Shown: positions 49,727-62,056 of the stretch, piece after piece
How positions within the stretch are numbered: position 1 is the stretch's first letter
Layout: every line of letters begins with the position of its first letter
From: Epiperipatus broadwayi
Taxonomy: Eukaryota; Onychophora; Udeonychophora; Euonychophora; Peripatidae
Assembly (NCBI GenBank): GCA_028023455.1
Contig: JAQFVV010000287.1
Coordinates: 186,001-250,000, forward strand
DNA: 64,000 nt
Direction: 5' to 3'
Notes under the pieces: generated by a model
What the model saw: the letters and a program-made list of their open reading frames with translations, nothing else
Database searches by the model: none
Told to the model about the DNA's origin: nothing
Program-made: the position numbers and the translations under genes

Positions 49727-52381
49727 TATAACGGTCAGCAAACGTGTGACTCGTAAATATAATGCAGAATTCGACCACCATACAGAACGGCAGCACCATC
49801 AAGTAGCGAAGCCACCCGTGGTACTGAGTTCGAACATAGTTTATCGGTTCCACAATACAATCACGAAACAATGCATCTGATGCAACATTAGTAAATATTT
49901 CCTTAGGCACGGTGGTCAGGGATATGCAAGAGATTCATGATTTTATTCTCGAGTTAGCCAATAATCAAACTAATATTAATTAAACATTCATATTTACATA
50001 ATCGAGGAAATATTATATAGAATGGGTATCGAATAAATGAAACGTAACTGCAGACATATAGTTTAAAATTATTTATTAATACATTTTAATAAAACAATAA
50101 TTTACTAATAATATTTTAGGGATTCAAAGCTTCAGTAGCGAAATTTGCGACACGATTATATTTTAAAGAATACATTTATTTATTTAGACATTATTTTATA
50201 TTGAGGATTTCAGTAGCGGGATTTCCGATACTGTAATGTTTACAAAAGGAATACATTTATTTGTTTAGACATTATTTTATCTTGAGGACTCAGTAGCGGT
50301 ATTTCCGATACTGTAAAGTTTACAAAAGGAATTCACTTATTTGAAGGTATAATCTAGCTACCTAAAATTATCAAGTAAGTATTTCTAATGCATGCCTGGA
50401 GGGATTTATACCTTTGCAATGCAAGAGTCTAAAGTAAGATTTAAGAGTAGCGGAGGACATATATTTATTTAATTAAAATATTTATTCTATGACTAAGGGC
50501 AAACATTTATTTGAGAGTGAATTACGAAGATAATGCAGAGGCGGAGTGATATATAGAATAATAAATTAAGTATAGGAACACATGGTACGCTTTAGAAAGA
50601 CGATATGGAATGGCAGTATATTGAAACTGTAATGCCGCGAATGGGTTTATAAGAATGTCGGGCTGGTCTCTGCCTTGGCCCGACGAAGTAAGGTGTCACA
50701 TAAGCATAACCAGAGACAAGCAGTACATGTCGCAATTTTCCGGCTGGCTGCATGACATTGTCAAATCCCACGGGAGCACCCATTATGCCCGCTTGTGTAG
50801 GACGACTGGGGTTAAGTTCAACCCTGAAGAATCCGGAAATTTCACAGCGGAATGGGTCATCGCGTCTCTAAAACGTAACACATGTATAATGTACAAGCGA
50901 TTAGGATGAGATTTAAATAGATTTCTAATTCGGCCCTACATTATCAACATTTACTAAAGAACGTTGGTGACTCTCAAAGAAATGTAATTTTCTGGAATTA
51001 TTCATGATGATTTAATAAATACAAAACAGATATAAATTGGGAATTATTGTAACTAATATGTCAGCCATTTGCGAAGTAGTAGACCCCTGCATTACAATAA
51101 ATGATGCCATTGAATGCGTGTCGATTTATATGGAAGTTAAGTTATTTAGGAAAATACATATTAATAAAAATGTGACACGCATTCACTGTTTTCAAACGAT
51201 CATAGATTTAAACTTTGAAAATAGAGACAATTGTGAGCATGCAATAATTAAATAATAAATATAGATAAAATGTAGATTTTAGAAATACGCACCCAAGATA
51301 GAATGAGGTAAGCTAGATTAGTAGAGAAATTTACACATTAAGTTAATTATTCAGTTTTAGTTATACATATGGTCGTTTTTACATTTTATAATTTAGATAA
51401 GTAGTATGAAGAGGAGCTATAGCATATTATTAGAGTACTCTAGAGTTTGAACACAGACAGGTACCTGTTTTATAAGAAGTTTTCTGATCCCATTAGTTTA
51501 GCAGCAAAAAGTTCACGAGTGGCAAGTCTTTCTTGTATTTAGATATTTCATTTAATTTCACAGCAGCAGCAGCTTTTTCATTTATTTCAGGCAGCAGATC
51601 TTCATGGTGAATTTATGACAGGCAATGGAAAGTTCGGCATCCGATAGGCCATCTCCCGATGGAGAATAATCTAGGTGCTTTACTCGGTCATACCTTGGCA
51701 GGAACAAATTATTATTATTATTTTGGAGACTCTCAGTGATCGAGAGCAAAGCTAAAGTTTAGGTGAATGTCTCCAGCAAGTCTAAGATGGCCTCTCTTCT
51801 TATCTTGATCTTTCACATTTTTTATTAAGATATTTTTAGGTTCTACTTAATCTGCCCTGAGGATAATCAATGCATTTTGTTGATTTTTAATTAAAGAAAG
51901 CTGCCGTTCTATTGTTTACATTTTACATTTACTAATTACATTTTGGGGAATTTTTCTTTAATTAATCTATTATCTATCACTGACCGATGCTTTTAAATTT
52001 CAAAGACAAAAAGGAAACATAAGATTATTTTAACTTTTAATTAAATATTACATCAGATTTTTTTAGAATTATTATTAAACGAAATTTAAACAAAGCAATA
52101 AATATGAACTTTATAATCCAACGTAAATGATTAAAATTATACAAAATTATATAACTAAAAGAAATCTAAATTATATTATTTTATCCCTATTTATTGCCTT
52201 TAATCTGAGATCGAAATGTGTGCGTGTTTATCCTGAATTCTACATATATTTATACATTTTTAATATTGCTACACACACAATATGATACCAAAAAGTTTAA
52301 ATTTGGGCGGGATAGACCGGTCAGTGAGAGATGACAGAAAAAGGTGAAACTTAAGATTCGAATACGAATCTTACTGTTTCA
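49727..52381 (-). repeat. LTR, left copy (3' LTR), 2655 bp
   Basis: Long terminal repeat nearly collinear with 54382-57038, differing by scattered point changes (a few percent by eye; many are CpG to TpG/CpA). Contains the ~79-bp triple repeat at 50115-50345, a CAGCAGCAGCAGC run near 51565, and open frames on the plus strand at 50655-50909 (84 codons) and 51037-51255 (72 codons) which are antisense to the element. Confidence 0.93.
50115..50345. repeat. ~79-bp tandem repeat x3 in the LTR
   Basis: TCAGTAGCG recurs at 50132, 50210 and 50290, each followed by TTTGCGAC or TTTCCGATACTG, then AAAGGAAT(A/T)CA, TTATTTGTTTAGACATTATTTT and TTGAGGA. The same array is at about 54771-55001 in the other LTR. 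Tandem arrays in LTRs often hold enhancer elements; that role is inferred. Confidence 0.88.
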
Positions 52382-52399
52382 TTTCCCCGTACTTCCCGT
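52382..52399 (-). other. Polypurine tract
   Basis: On the minus strand ACGGGAAGTACGGGGAAA directly before the LTR start TGAAACAG. Position and purine content fit the plus-strand primer site of an LTR element. Confidence 0.6.
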
Positions 52400-52919
52400 G
52401 AACAATTAAGGGAAAACAAAGGAGGCAAGAAAGAGAAAAAAATTTTACATTACATAATTTAAAGACGAAAACATTATTATTGTTTTTACAGATATATTGA
52501 AATATAGAAAGCAGAGATTACATGAAGCAATGAACAATTAATATACCCAAATCTAGAATTTATAGTTTAATTAAAATGGCCTAATTTGGCCGTGTCTGGT
52601 TAAAATCATAGTAATAATTAGTTAAACAGAATATATATATATATATAAATTCTTAAAATAGGATTAGTTAGTATAATATAAAAAAAAATTTTAAGAGTAA
52701 TAGTAATTAAAACAATAATATATATATATAATAAAATTTCTATCTAAAACCCTATTTGACTAAACTACAATCCATTCAACCAAGTTCATTATCAAGTTCA
52801 TTTTAATATTTTCATATATGTTTAATAACCGTCCTAATAGTCTAATATTTTTACAACCCCGGGTCAGGTGGATAATACCGATCTCTTGTCATCGATGACT
52901 GCGGCTTTGGGTTTTCTAA

Positions 52920-53714
52920 TCATTGCCTTTTATCAGGTGGTTCTTTGGCCCAATGGTTCAAATCCACGGTAGTAAGAAATTCAACCATTTCTCCTATATC
53001 TGTTATTTGAATGCCTGTCATTAATGGTTGGATGGTTAGCGGCACGCTACGCTGGATTGTTCTAAATTTCCACTTCCCCATATTCTACCAGTTTTTGGCA
53101 GATCCCTGCAGATGGTAACTAGCCATAGCTATCTGCACATCTGGTCCTTTCTTATGAAATTTTAAGAACTTCTGTGACCTCTCTAGGTAGGTTTGAGGTT
53201 TTTCCCTTATTTCCACTCTAAATATCTTAACGTGGACCATCTTTGTTAAGTGGCTTTGGTATCCACTGTCCATTTTCATGTTTTCTTCCATGACTTTTGG
53301 TCCTATTCTTTTGTACCCGTCCATGGTTGTCTCCTTTCTACTGCTTTCACTCAACGGTTCTTATGGGCCTTCATGTCTTGGAATAAGGTCTATTTGCTCA
53401 TCTACTATCATCGGTTTGTCAAGTATTTCTAATTCCTTTTCCTTTTCCATATCTTTAATTTCTTCTTCCTTTTTACTAACTGGGGATATTCCATAATGTT
53501 CTTTGATCATTTCAAGATATATCAACATATCCCTATCAATTTACTGACGCTCCCTAACTTGTATCTCCTCCTCTTCCTGACTCGTTTTTGGTTCTTCATA
53601 TCTTCTTCTCGCTTCCTCACATATTTTCCTCCATTCTTCTTTACTCTGTCTAAATATTTCAAGTAACCTTAGACTGAAGTTCATTGATGCTATTCTGTCA
53701 TTTTCTGCTTCCAT
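52920..53714 (-). pseudogene. gag of the LTR element, 3 in-frame stops
   Basis: A single minus-strand frame from ATG at 53714 to TGA at 52920 (264 codons) is interrupted by stops at 53543-53541 (TAA), 53363-53361 (TAA) and 53087-53085 (TAG), with no frameshift. The first 180 codons are charged and coiled-coil-like (RQSKEEWRKICEEARRRYEE). Then REKPQTYLERSQKFLKFHKK followed by DVQIAMASYHLQGSAKNW matches the Ty3/gypsy gag capsid pattern (Y/W-L-xxx-E-x-F-xxH ... xxAxxxLxGxAxxWW). The third stop falls exactly where a second Trp is expected (TGG to TAG). No CCHC knuckle and no pol follow. The three stops could be mutation or, less likely, suppressed. Confidence 0.75.
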
Positions 53715-54381
53715 TTTTCTTAATATTATTTATTTTATACTACTAGCATTTGACTACTCCCCACCGGTATATTGGCCCTATAACACTCTTTCGCTGCCCT
53801 CACCTACTCTACATTGCCCTATCTCTATATTGCTGTGTTTAACATATTTAACATATATATTATAGCGAACTACTGGTAACGTGTATAATAAGCTACTGCT
53901 GTCTATGATATATATATTTGTACTTTAACAAAATATTTACTGTTAACATATATAACAAGCTTCTGCTGTCTATGCTACATATATAACGGTGTTTTAATAA
54001 AAAAATTCAATGCTACTTGCTTTCTCATTTAACGACTGATTACTTTTTTTTTCTTGACATATATATATAAAGCAAAATATTTCATTAGATCTGAGTATTT
54101 TCGTTCCTTATTAAATTACACACACATCCCTGCTTTCCTTAAATTTGTTATTACACCTGCTGTCCTTTCATTCACTCGACCCACATTATTTCACTCGATT
54201 TACTTTTTTTCATTATTTTTATCAAAACAAAATCGTATATATATAGAATAATTAGCCAACTCGAGTAACGAACGCTAAAAGAAATTTATATGCGTTATAT
54301 TTTGCTCAGGGTACATATGGGTTTTTTGTATCGAAAGCTCCACATTGGAAAGTGCCAAACGCTAAAAAAAAAATTTAACTA

Positions 54382-57038
54382 TGTAACGGTCAGAAAACAT
54401 GTGACTCATAAACATAGTGCAGAATTCGACCACCATACAGAACGGCAGCACCATCGAGTAGTGAAGCCACCCGTGGTACTGAGTTCGAACATAGTTTATC
54501 GGTTCCACAATACAATCCACGAAACAACGCATCTGATGCAACATTAGTAAATATTTCCTTAGGCACGGTGGTCAGGGATATGCAAGAGATTCATGATTTT
54601 ATTCTCGAGTTAGCCAATAATCAAACTAATATTAATTAAACATTCATATTTACATAATCGAGGAAATATTATATAGAATGGGTATCAAATAAATGAAACG
54701 TAACTGCAGACATATAGTTTAAAATTATTTATTAATACATTTTAATAAAACAATAATTTACTAATAATATTTTAGGGATTCAAAGCTTCAGTAGCGGAAT
54801 TTGCGACATGATTATATTTTAAAGAATACATTTATTTATTTAGACATTATTTTATATTGAGGATTTCAGTAGCGGTATTTCCGATACTGTAATGTTTACA
54901 AAAGGAATACATTTATTTGTTTAGACATTATTTTATCTTGAGGACTCAGTAGCGGTATTTCCGATACTGTAAAGTTTACAAAAGGAATTCACTTATTTGA
55001 AGGCGTAATCTAGCTACCTAAAATTCTCGAGTAAGTATTTCTAATGCATGCCTGGAGGGATTTATACCTTTGCAATGCAAGAGTCTAAAGTAAGATTTAA
55101 GAGTAGCGGTGGACATATATTTATTTAATTAAAATATTTATTCTATGACTAAGGGCAAACATTTATTTGAGAGTGAATTACGAAGATAATGCAGTGGCGG
55201 AGTGATATATAGAATAATAAAATTAAGTAAAGGAACACATGGTATGCTTTAGAAAGACGATATGGAATGGCAGTATATTGAAACTGCAATGCCGCGAATG
55301 GGTTTATAAGAATGTCGGGCTGGTCTCTACCTCGGCCCGACGAAGTAAGGTGTCACATAAGCATAACCAGGGACAATTGGTACGTGTCACAATTTTCCAG
55401 CTGGCTGCATGACATTGTCAAATCCCACGGGAGCACCCATTATGCTCGCTTGTGTAGGACAACTGGGGTTAAGTTCAACCCTGAAGAATCCGGAAATTTC
55501 ACGGCGGAATGGGTCATCGCATCTCTAAAACGTAACACATGTATAATGTACAAACGATTAGGATGAGATTTAAATAGATTTCTAATTCGGCCCTACATTA
55601 TCAACATTTACTAAAGAACGTTGGTGACTCTCAAAAAAATGTAATTTTCTGGAATTATTCATGATGATTTAATAAATACAAAACAGATATAAATTGGGAA
55701 TTATTGTAACTAATACGTCAGCCAATTGCGAAGTAGTAGACCCCTGCATTACAATAAATGATGCCATTGAATGCATGTCGATTTATATGGAAGTTAAGTT
55801 ATTTAGGAAAATACATATTAATGAAAATGTGACATGCATTCACTGTTTTCAAACGATCATAGATTTAAACTTTGAAAATAGAGACAATTGTGAGCATGCA
55901 ATAATTAAATAATAAATATAGATAAAATGTAGATTTTAGAAATACGCACCCCAGATAGAATGAGGCAAGCTAGATTAGTAGAGAAATTTACACATTAAGT
56001 TAATTATTCAGTTTTAGTTATACATATGGTCGTTTTTACATTTTATAATTTAGATAAGTAGTATGAAGAAGAGCTATAGCATATTATTAGAGTACTCTAG
56101 AGTTTGAACACAGACAGGTACCTGTTTTATAAGAAGTTTTCTGATCCCATTAGTTTAGCAGCAAAAAGTTCACGAGTGGCAAGTCTTTCTTGTATTTAGA
56201 TATTTCATTTAATTTCACAGCAGCAGCAGCTTTTTCATTTATTTCAGGCAGCAGATCTTCATGGTAAATTTATGACGGGCAATGGAAAGTTCGGCATCCG
56301 ATAGGCCATCTCCCGATGGAGAATAATCTAGGTGCTTTACTCGGTCATACCTTGGCAGGAACAAATTATTTTTATTATTTTGGAGACTCTCAGTGATCGA
56401 GAGCAAAGCTAAAGTTTAAGTGAATGTCTCCAGCAAGTCTAAGATGGCCTCTCTTCTTATCTTGATCTTTCACATTTTTTGTTGAGATATTTTTAGGTTC
56501 TACTTAATCTGCCCTGAGGATAATCAATGCATTTTGTTGGTTTTTAATTAAAGAAAGCTGCCGTTCTATTGCTTACATTTTACATTTACTAATTACATTT
56601 TGGGGAATTTTTCTTTAATTAATCTATTATCTATCACTGACCGATGTTTTTAAATTTCAAAGACAAAAAGGAAACATAAGATTATTTTAACTTTTAATTA
56701 AATATTACATCAGATTTTTTTACAATTATTATTAAACGAAATTTAAACAAAGCAATAAAAATGAACTTTATAATCCAAAATAAATGATTAAAATTATACA
56801 AAATTATATAACTAAAAGAAATCTAAATTATATTATTTTATCCCTATTTATTGCCTTTAATCTGAGATCGAAATGTGTGCATGTTTATCCTGAATTCTAC
56901 ATATATTTATACATTTTTAATATTGCTACACACACAATTCGATACCAAAAAGTTTAAATTTGGGCGGGATAGACCGGTCAGTGAGAGATGACAGAAAAAG
57001 GTGAAACTTAAGATTCGAATACGAATCTTACTGTTTCA
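54382..57038 (-). repeat. LTR, right copy (5' LTR), 2657 bp
   Basis: In the orientation of the element this is the upstream LTR and would hold the promoter. Intact TG..CA ends. Plus-strand antisense frames at 55312-55566 and 55694-55912 correspond to those in the other LTR. Confidence 0.93.
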
Positions 57039-57042
57039 ATAT

Positions 57043-58518
57043 GTTCAACATGGAATTGTGAAAAATATTTTTAATAAGTTTACTATTTTTACAAATTAAA
57101 ATATCATATGATATAAAAGTGAGTGTGTCACATATTTCCATGGGTAACCACATATATAAGTGAAAAGTCATTATTTATGTTTCATTAAAATGTGATTGCT
57201 TTTTTTTCTTAATAGTATATCACAATTCAAATATGTTAATTTTATGTATACAGGCATGTCTGTGTGCTGATATATATATATAGGTGTATTATATAAATCT
57301 ATTGAGATATATACGTAAATTACAATGTAATAGTGAATTTCTTTTTGATATTAATCGAAATCAGAAGGATTAATTTATATGTATAGCCTTATTCAGCAGA
57401 CCTAATTCCATTTTAATTGTTATTAATAAATTGATATTTCATTGTTAAAATTATTCCAATGAATTTATTCAATCATAGAATAGATTTGAAATATTATACA
57501 TTTGTATTATATCTCTTGTTCATAGTAGCAGTTGCAGAGCTTTTGTTCTCAAAGCTGGGTTTGTGCATAAGTCTGTTATATAAAAATGGTTTATACTTAG
57601 TGTTTATGGACATTCAGTTGATGATGATCCTGGTTGGTGCAAAGGAAATATCCTTTAAAGTCCATGCACTACATTTCATTTTAATTATTTATTTAGAAAT
57701 TAAGTTTAGAGTTGGCCAGTATATTAATGAATACTCTGTGGCTAGAACATTGATGATTATCAGAATGATTTAGTATCCCAGCATTAATTTTTTAATGACC
57801 TATTCTTACGGATTAGCACTTAAGTTTGTGCAGTCAAATTATTGTTTAAATAATCTGTCCAATCTGGAAAGGGCTAAATAATTAGCCTGGTCTATAGTAA
57901 ACCCATTTTAAAACCAGTCACAAGATTGACTGTGGATTTATTTTTATTGTTGATCATTCATGATGATGAATGATTAATACTTTTGTAGGTGAACTTATAG
58001 TTACTTAGTAGTGTGTTGATCTCTCATGTGCAATATATTTATTTAATTTTATAATTTGTATTGACTTGGGTCTGCAATCATGAGTGCTATCAATCCAGGT
58101 TCACCCCAATTTTTTCCTTGCTTTACAATATATATTAAATAATATTAATTTGTACCAACAACACAGGTTTATATTATTTTAAGCAGCAATTTTTGATGAA
58201 ACTTTTGATCAATCTCTGCAGTACATATGCTTTAGTTATAATTGAAGTCATGAGTTTTATGATGTTTGAACAGAAATTGCATTGTTATGCTTGATGAGAA
58301 GCCAATTAATTCCATATGACTAATGAAGTCAGTTATGACAAAAACATAAGTCCTAAAGAGATTGGTTAACTTTTCAGTAAAGATTTCCACTTAAAAGATT
58401 TTGTGAAATACTTATGTGATATGTAATTAGTTGTCTATGTGTGAATATAATTATTTGCTTACATATTCATATATAAAAAAGTATTAATACTTTTAATTAA
58501 AAAATATATGAATTTTAC
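57043..58518. other. Intron, no firm feature
   Basis: AT-rich with an unassigned 104-codon plus frame at 57459-57773. At about 58100-58112 CCAGGTTCACCCCA resembles a B box and could be a SINE relic. Confidence 0.4.
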
Positions 58519-58671
58519 CTTTAATAACATGTATTGACCTTCAGCAAAGACATAAATATTATAATATTTTTGTAAATCAATTTTTCTTCTATTGGAATGA
58601 CCAAATATATGAAAAATGGGTTTAAAAATTTGTTTTTCTTCTGTTTTTGGTTTGAAGCTCCATGTTTGATA
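58519..58671 (-). CDS. Host gene exon 1 of 8 (first seen in window)
   Basis: Exon of 153 nt (51 codons), phase 0 at both ends. The acceptor is TTTATTTTTATTTTAACAG just above 58671 and the donor is GTAAAATTC below 58519. It encodes a soluble, aromatic and basic stretch starting YQTWSFKPK and ending FAEGQYMLLK, like the closing strands of an ASH/MSP beta-domain. It joins in frame to the exon at 40143-40302 across an 18.2-kb intron holding the LTR retrotransposon, the large hAT derivative and a Helitron-like repeat. The alternate minus frame over 58521-58718 is also open but ignores the splice sites and reads as low-quality protein. Confidence 0.8.
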
Positions 58672-59529
58672 CTGTTAAAATAAAAATAAAAAATACATAC
58701 TTTAGAGTTTAATATCATAGTAATGGCATGTCTAATTTATTTGATAATTAAGCATTTCACTGGAAAAATATATGTAACCAAATTAATTTGCTAGCATTCT
58801 TAATTTCCTCTCCTCGATCTCATAAACTATCAACTTAATAAACCCAAATGATCTGTCTTATTATATACAGTTCTTGAAATAACTTTCCACTCAAAGATGA
58901 GTTAGAGATTTAAATTAATGAATTAGCTCAACAGAAACAATAGTCATTTTTACTTAAATATCATGATTACATATTGGGTGTTTTAAAGCTTAAATATATT
59001 CTCAATAAAATATATTTTTATGCAGTACTAACCATTTAAAGCAACACTGCAACATCTCACCATAAATGAAGCCAATTTCTTTTCAGTAGACCTCATTAAA
59101 ATATTATGCACACTCTTTTAAAAATATTTATAAAATGATAAACATTTTTCTGGACGAAAATAAGTAAGCAATCATTGAATTTAAATAAAGGGTAAGCTAT
59201 CATTTAGGGTAGAAACATTCAATTGTTTAACCCTTTAATTCATATAATAATTGGAACTAATTCCAAAAACTTTATATAGTTAGAGAGATTTGTCTGATGT
59301 CTTTTTCACTAGATCAATAGAATGAGAGATTATAGAATGCAAATCAGGAATGTTGTGAATTAATTTGATTGATTATCTAATTTACTCTATATTATATTTC
59401 CTTTATTTACTAAATGATTTATTTATGTATGATAGTTAGACTGGGAAAGGATAAGCACTTGCAGTTCAAGTAACTACCTAATTATAGATAGATAGAACAA
59501 ATAAAAAAGTAATATTAATTTTATATATA
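58672..59529. other. Intron upstream of the exon at 58519-58671
   Basis: AT-rich; contains the candidate exon at 59061-59114 and nothing else recognised. Confidence 0.5.
59061..59114 (-). CDS. Possible additional upstream exon (54 nt)
   Basis: On the minus strand a T-rich tract ending TATTTTTAAAAG is followed by 54 open nucleotides (18 codons, SVHNILMRSTEKKLASFM) and a donor ATG/GTGAGATG. Phase 0 at both ends fits the exon at 58519-58671, 389 bp away. No family motif can be seen in so few residues, so this is only a candidate. Confidence 0.3.
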
Positions 59530-60215
59530 TAACCGGATGTACATAGCTTATTAAAGGCCAACATTTTTTAATTGATTACTTTAACAATTTTTTTAATATT
59601 TAATGTAAATTAAACAAAAGATTTTAATATTATATAAATAAATGTGATAAATGTAACCAGCCTGAAAGGCCATCATTTTTATAATAATTGGTTGCTTTAA
59701 CAAATTTATTTAAAGATTTAATGTAAATTAAATAAAAGATTTTAAATTCAAAAAAAAAAGAATGTTTGAAACAACCCGACTTGTTTGGTACATTTCAGAA
59801 ATGTACCTGACAAGATATTAATACATTTTGCTAAATTAATAATATTAAATTTAAATTTTTAATGTTATATTTGATATGTAAATTTGACAGCATTATGAAC
59901 AACTACTTCATAGAAAATTACATTTATTAATGGTGGAATTACTTCCTTTGTGCTTCATAATAAAAATTACAGATTATTAAATAAAATGGGTAGAATTACT
60001 TTCTTTGCATGAAATGCTCGTAATATTAATATAAATTATAGTTTAGTTAGGTATAGTTATTTATTTATAAAAACAGATTTAAAGTTGTTGTTTTTTTTTT
60101 TTTCAATTGTGAATTTGATAATGTTGTGGATAAACATAATATTTTTTTTTAATTGGTTGTGAATTTGACACATGACTGTTACTGACAAACATTTAAGGAT
60201 TTTATATATATAATC
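59530..60215 (-). mobile_element. Helitron-like repeat, copy B (inverted)
   Basis: Reverse complement begins GATTATATATATAAAATCC then TTAAATGTTTGTC and shares GTTTTTATAAATAAATAACT, ATACCTAACTAAAC and ATTTCATGCAAAGAAAGTAA with 40724-41340. It carries two tandem copies (about 59565-59650 and 59655-59750) of a unit with GGCC...AATTGATTACTTTAACAA...TTTAATGTAAATTAAA, a feature of mini-Helitrons of the DINE type. Ends unresolved. Confidence 0.5.
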
Positions 60216-62056
60216 ACCCATTTTCTATAACATAAATACTAATTTAGATAGAATAACAAAAAAAAAAACAGATTAAGCAATACACTTTTTATAAATAAAA
60301 ATTAAAAGAAAAATTAAAGATAGTTAATAAATAATATAAAGTTATATTAAAAATAATATATTAATTTTGAGAAATTAAAAGATAATGCAGCACAAAAATA
60401 TAATGAAATGTTGATAGTAAAAAATAGGATTATGCATGAACATAAGATCTATGCTAATAGCTTTACAGAACTCAAATTTTTGTGTTACTCTAATTAGTCA
60501 ATAATATAGCAACTGAAATAATTTCAAAGATCAACTGATAATGATAAATATTGTTTAAAGATAATGGAAAAAATCAATTGTGACTCAAATTAAAAAAAGA
60601 AAAAATGGTGTTATGGATTTTAAGCAAAAACATATAAATTAATTTATTAATTATATATTGGCATTTCTTAAATCGCATTCACAAAATTGTGGATACGAAT
60701 TAACAAAATACGATGCATGCAAAAAAAAATAATATTTAAATAAAAAATAAATACATGTAAGTGCTTTAAATGTATGTGATATATTATTAATATCAGATAT
60801 TTAGAATTCTAAATAATTAAAAATATCACATTAGTGATAGAATATGCACACAAATGAAAAATTAAAAAGCAAAGCTACAAATACATTATAAATTGTAGCA
60901 CATAATTCTATTTTGATGTACCTTAGAAATGTGGCTAAAAATAGAGTGAAGATTCAAACAAATTGTTATTTAGTCAACTAATTTAAAGGTGGATATATTC
61001 TCTCAACTTCATACTTTTGCTATTGGTTCATATATTTCAAAAATATTAAACTCCTTAAGACATTTTTTTCTCAACAATATTTTTAATTTAAATTATTATT
61101 CTACTAAAGTGTTGTATCATAAAAACTAAAAAAAAAAAACCATTACATTTTTGTTTGTTTTTTAAATCTTACATACATAAATCTAATATACATATTTTTA
61201 TTCATTATATAATTTAACATTTTATGTGTAAAACTATCTATAGCCAGATTTTTATTTATTTTAAGCTTATTCTTTTATACTTGTGATTTTCGAGTTTTAT
61301 CCCTATTTTTATATACATACATATACAAATATATAAAAGGAAAACAAAGTAAGCTTAAGATATATAACAATATGAATATATAACACTTTTACATATAGAA
61401 GTATATTAAATTACATAACTAATAAAAATGTGTTGTACAGTTAAATGCAGAGGAACTATGATTATAACTCAGGCTTTGTCATTTCCAGTGTTTTAATTTT
61501 GTATTACCTCCTAAGTAATAAACCATTTGATGATATTTTTATTAATAATTAGACATATGTATATAAAATCAAAAAACAAAAATGTGATACAATTATTTTT
61601 CTTTTTTACTTTCTCAGATGAAAACTGCAAATTAACTGAAAATGAAAAAAATATTCTAAAATAAAAATACTACTGGAGAAAACTGTTTAAAATTACATAT
61701 TTTTAAAAGATATACAGATCACTTTTAATAAGATTTAAATAATTGGGTATTATCGGTTTCCTCTGCAGTTTATGCTTTCATCTTTCCAAATGTAATCAGG
61801 TGCAGTATAAGTATGTAAAAATATGAAATATGTGCTATATACAAGTTTGTCTAGACATTCCTATCATCTAATGATATTAAAATTACATGAAAAAGTAAAT
61901 AATCAATAAATTTATGATTCACAGTTGAATAAAATAGAAATATCACTGAATACAATAATTTTATTAAGTAACACTATATTGAACCAGATCCAAATATGAA
62001 GAAAGATATTATTTAATTGGGTTTAAATCCCTTTTATAATAATTTTAACAAAACAC
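60216..62056. other. Intron or upstream region, nothing recognised
   Basis: Very AT-rich, no coherent frame or repeat seen. Confidence 0.5.

Larger units (their letters stand above)
49727..57038 (-). mobile_element. Ty3/gypsy-like LTR retrotransposon, gag-only, 7.3 kb
   Basis: Two long direct repeats (49727-52381 and 54382-57038) flank a 2.0-kb centre. Read on the minus strand the LTRs run TGAAACAGTAAG...TGACCGTTACA, with TG..CA ends (the distal CA end in the left copy is mutated). A purine tract ACGGGAAGTACGGGGAAA abuts the left LTR at 52382-52399, the right place for a polypurine tract in minus orientation. ATAT on both outer sides is a possible 4-bp target duplication. The only coding trace is a broken gag; protease, RT, RNase H and integrase are absent, so it must have moved with borrowed enzymes or lost pol afterwards. 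Confidence 0.9.
444..58671 (-). other. Interior slice of a large ciliary ASH-domain gene (8 exons)
   Basis: Eight minus-strand exons, each bounded by AG and GT, join into 924 nt (308 codons) with no stop. Every junction phase agrees in order: 0, 1, 1, 1, 2, 2, 2. That is very unlikely by chance in DNA where stops occur every few codons. The protein shows ASH/MSP-like features: an LDFGDIFIG strand opening, a GKYYFNISYVF strand, and a LEN-G-PCDWKFLFP segment. These recall axonemal proteins such as HYDIN, CFAP65, CFAP47 and DLEC1, which build central-pair or microtubule-associated structures of cilia and sperm tails. The member cannot be fixed from memory, so no symbol is given. Start and stop codons lie outside the window, apart from a possible extra exon at 59061-59114. 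Introns are 214 bp to 18.2 kb and hold nearly all the repeats. Confidence 0.85.

Noticed and set aside
57459-57773. 104-codon plus frame with a hydrophobic N-terminus
   Set aside because: Looks like membrane segments but AT-rich codons (Leu/Ile/Phe) produce this by chance. No recognisable family and no neighbours; left unassigned.
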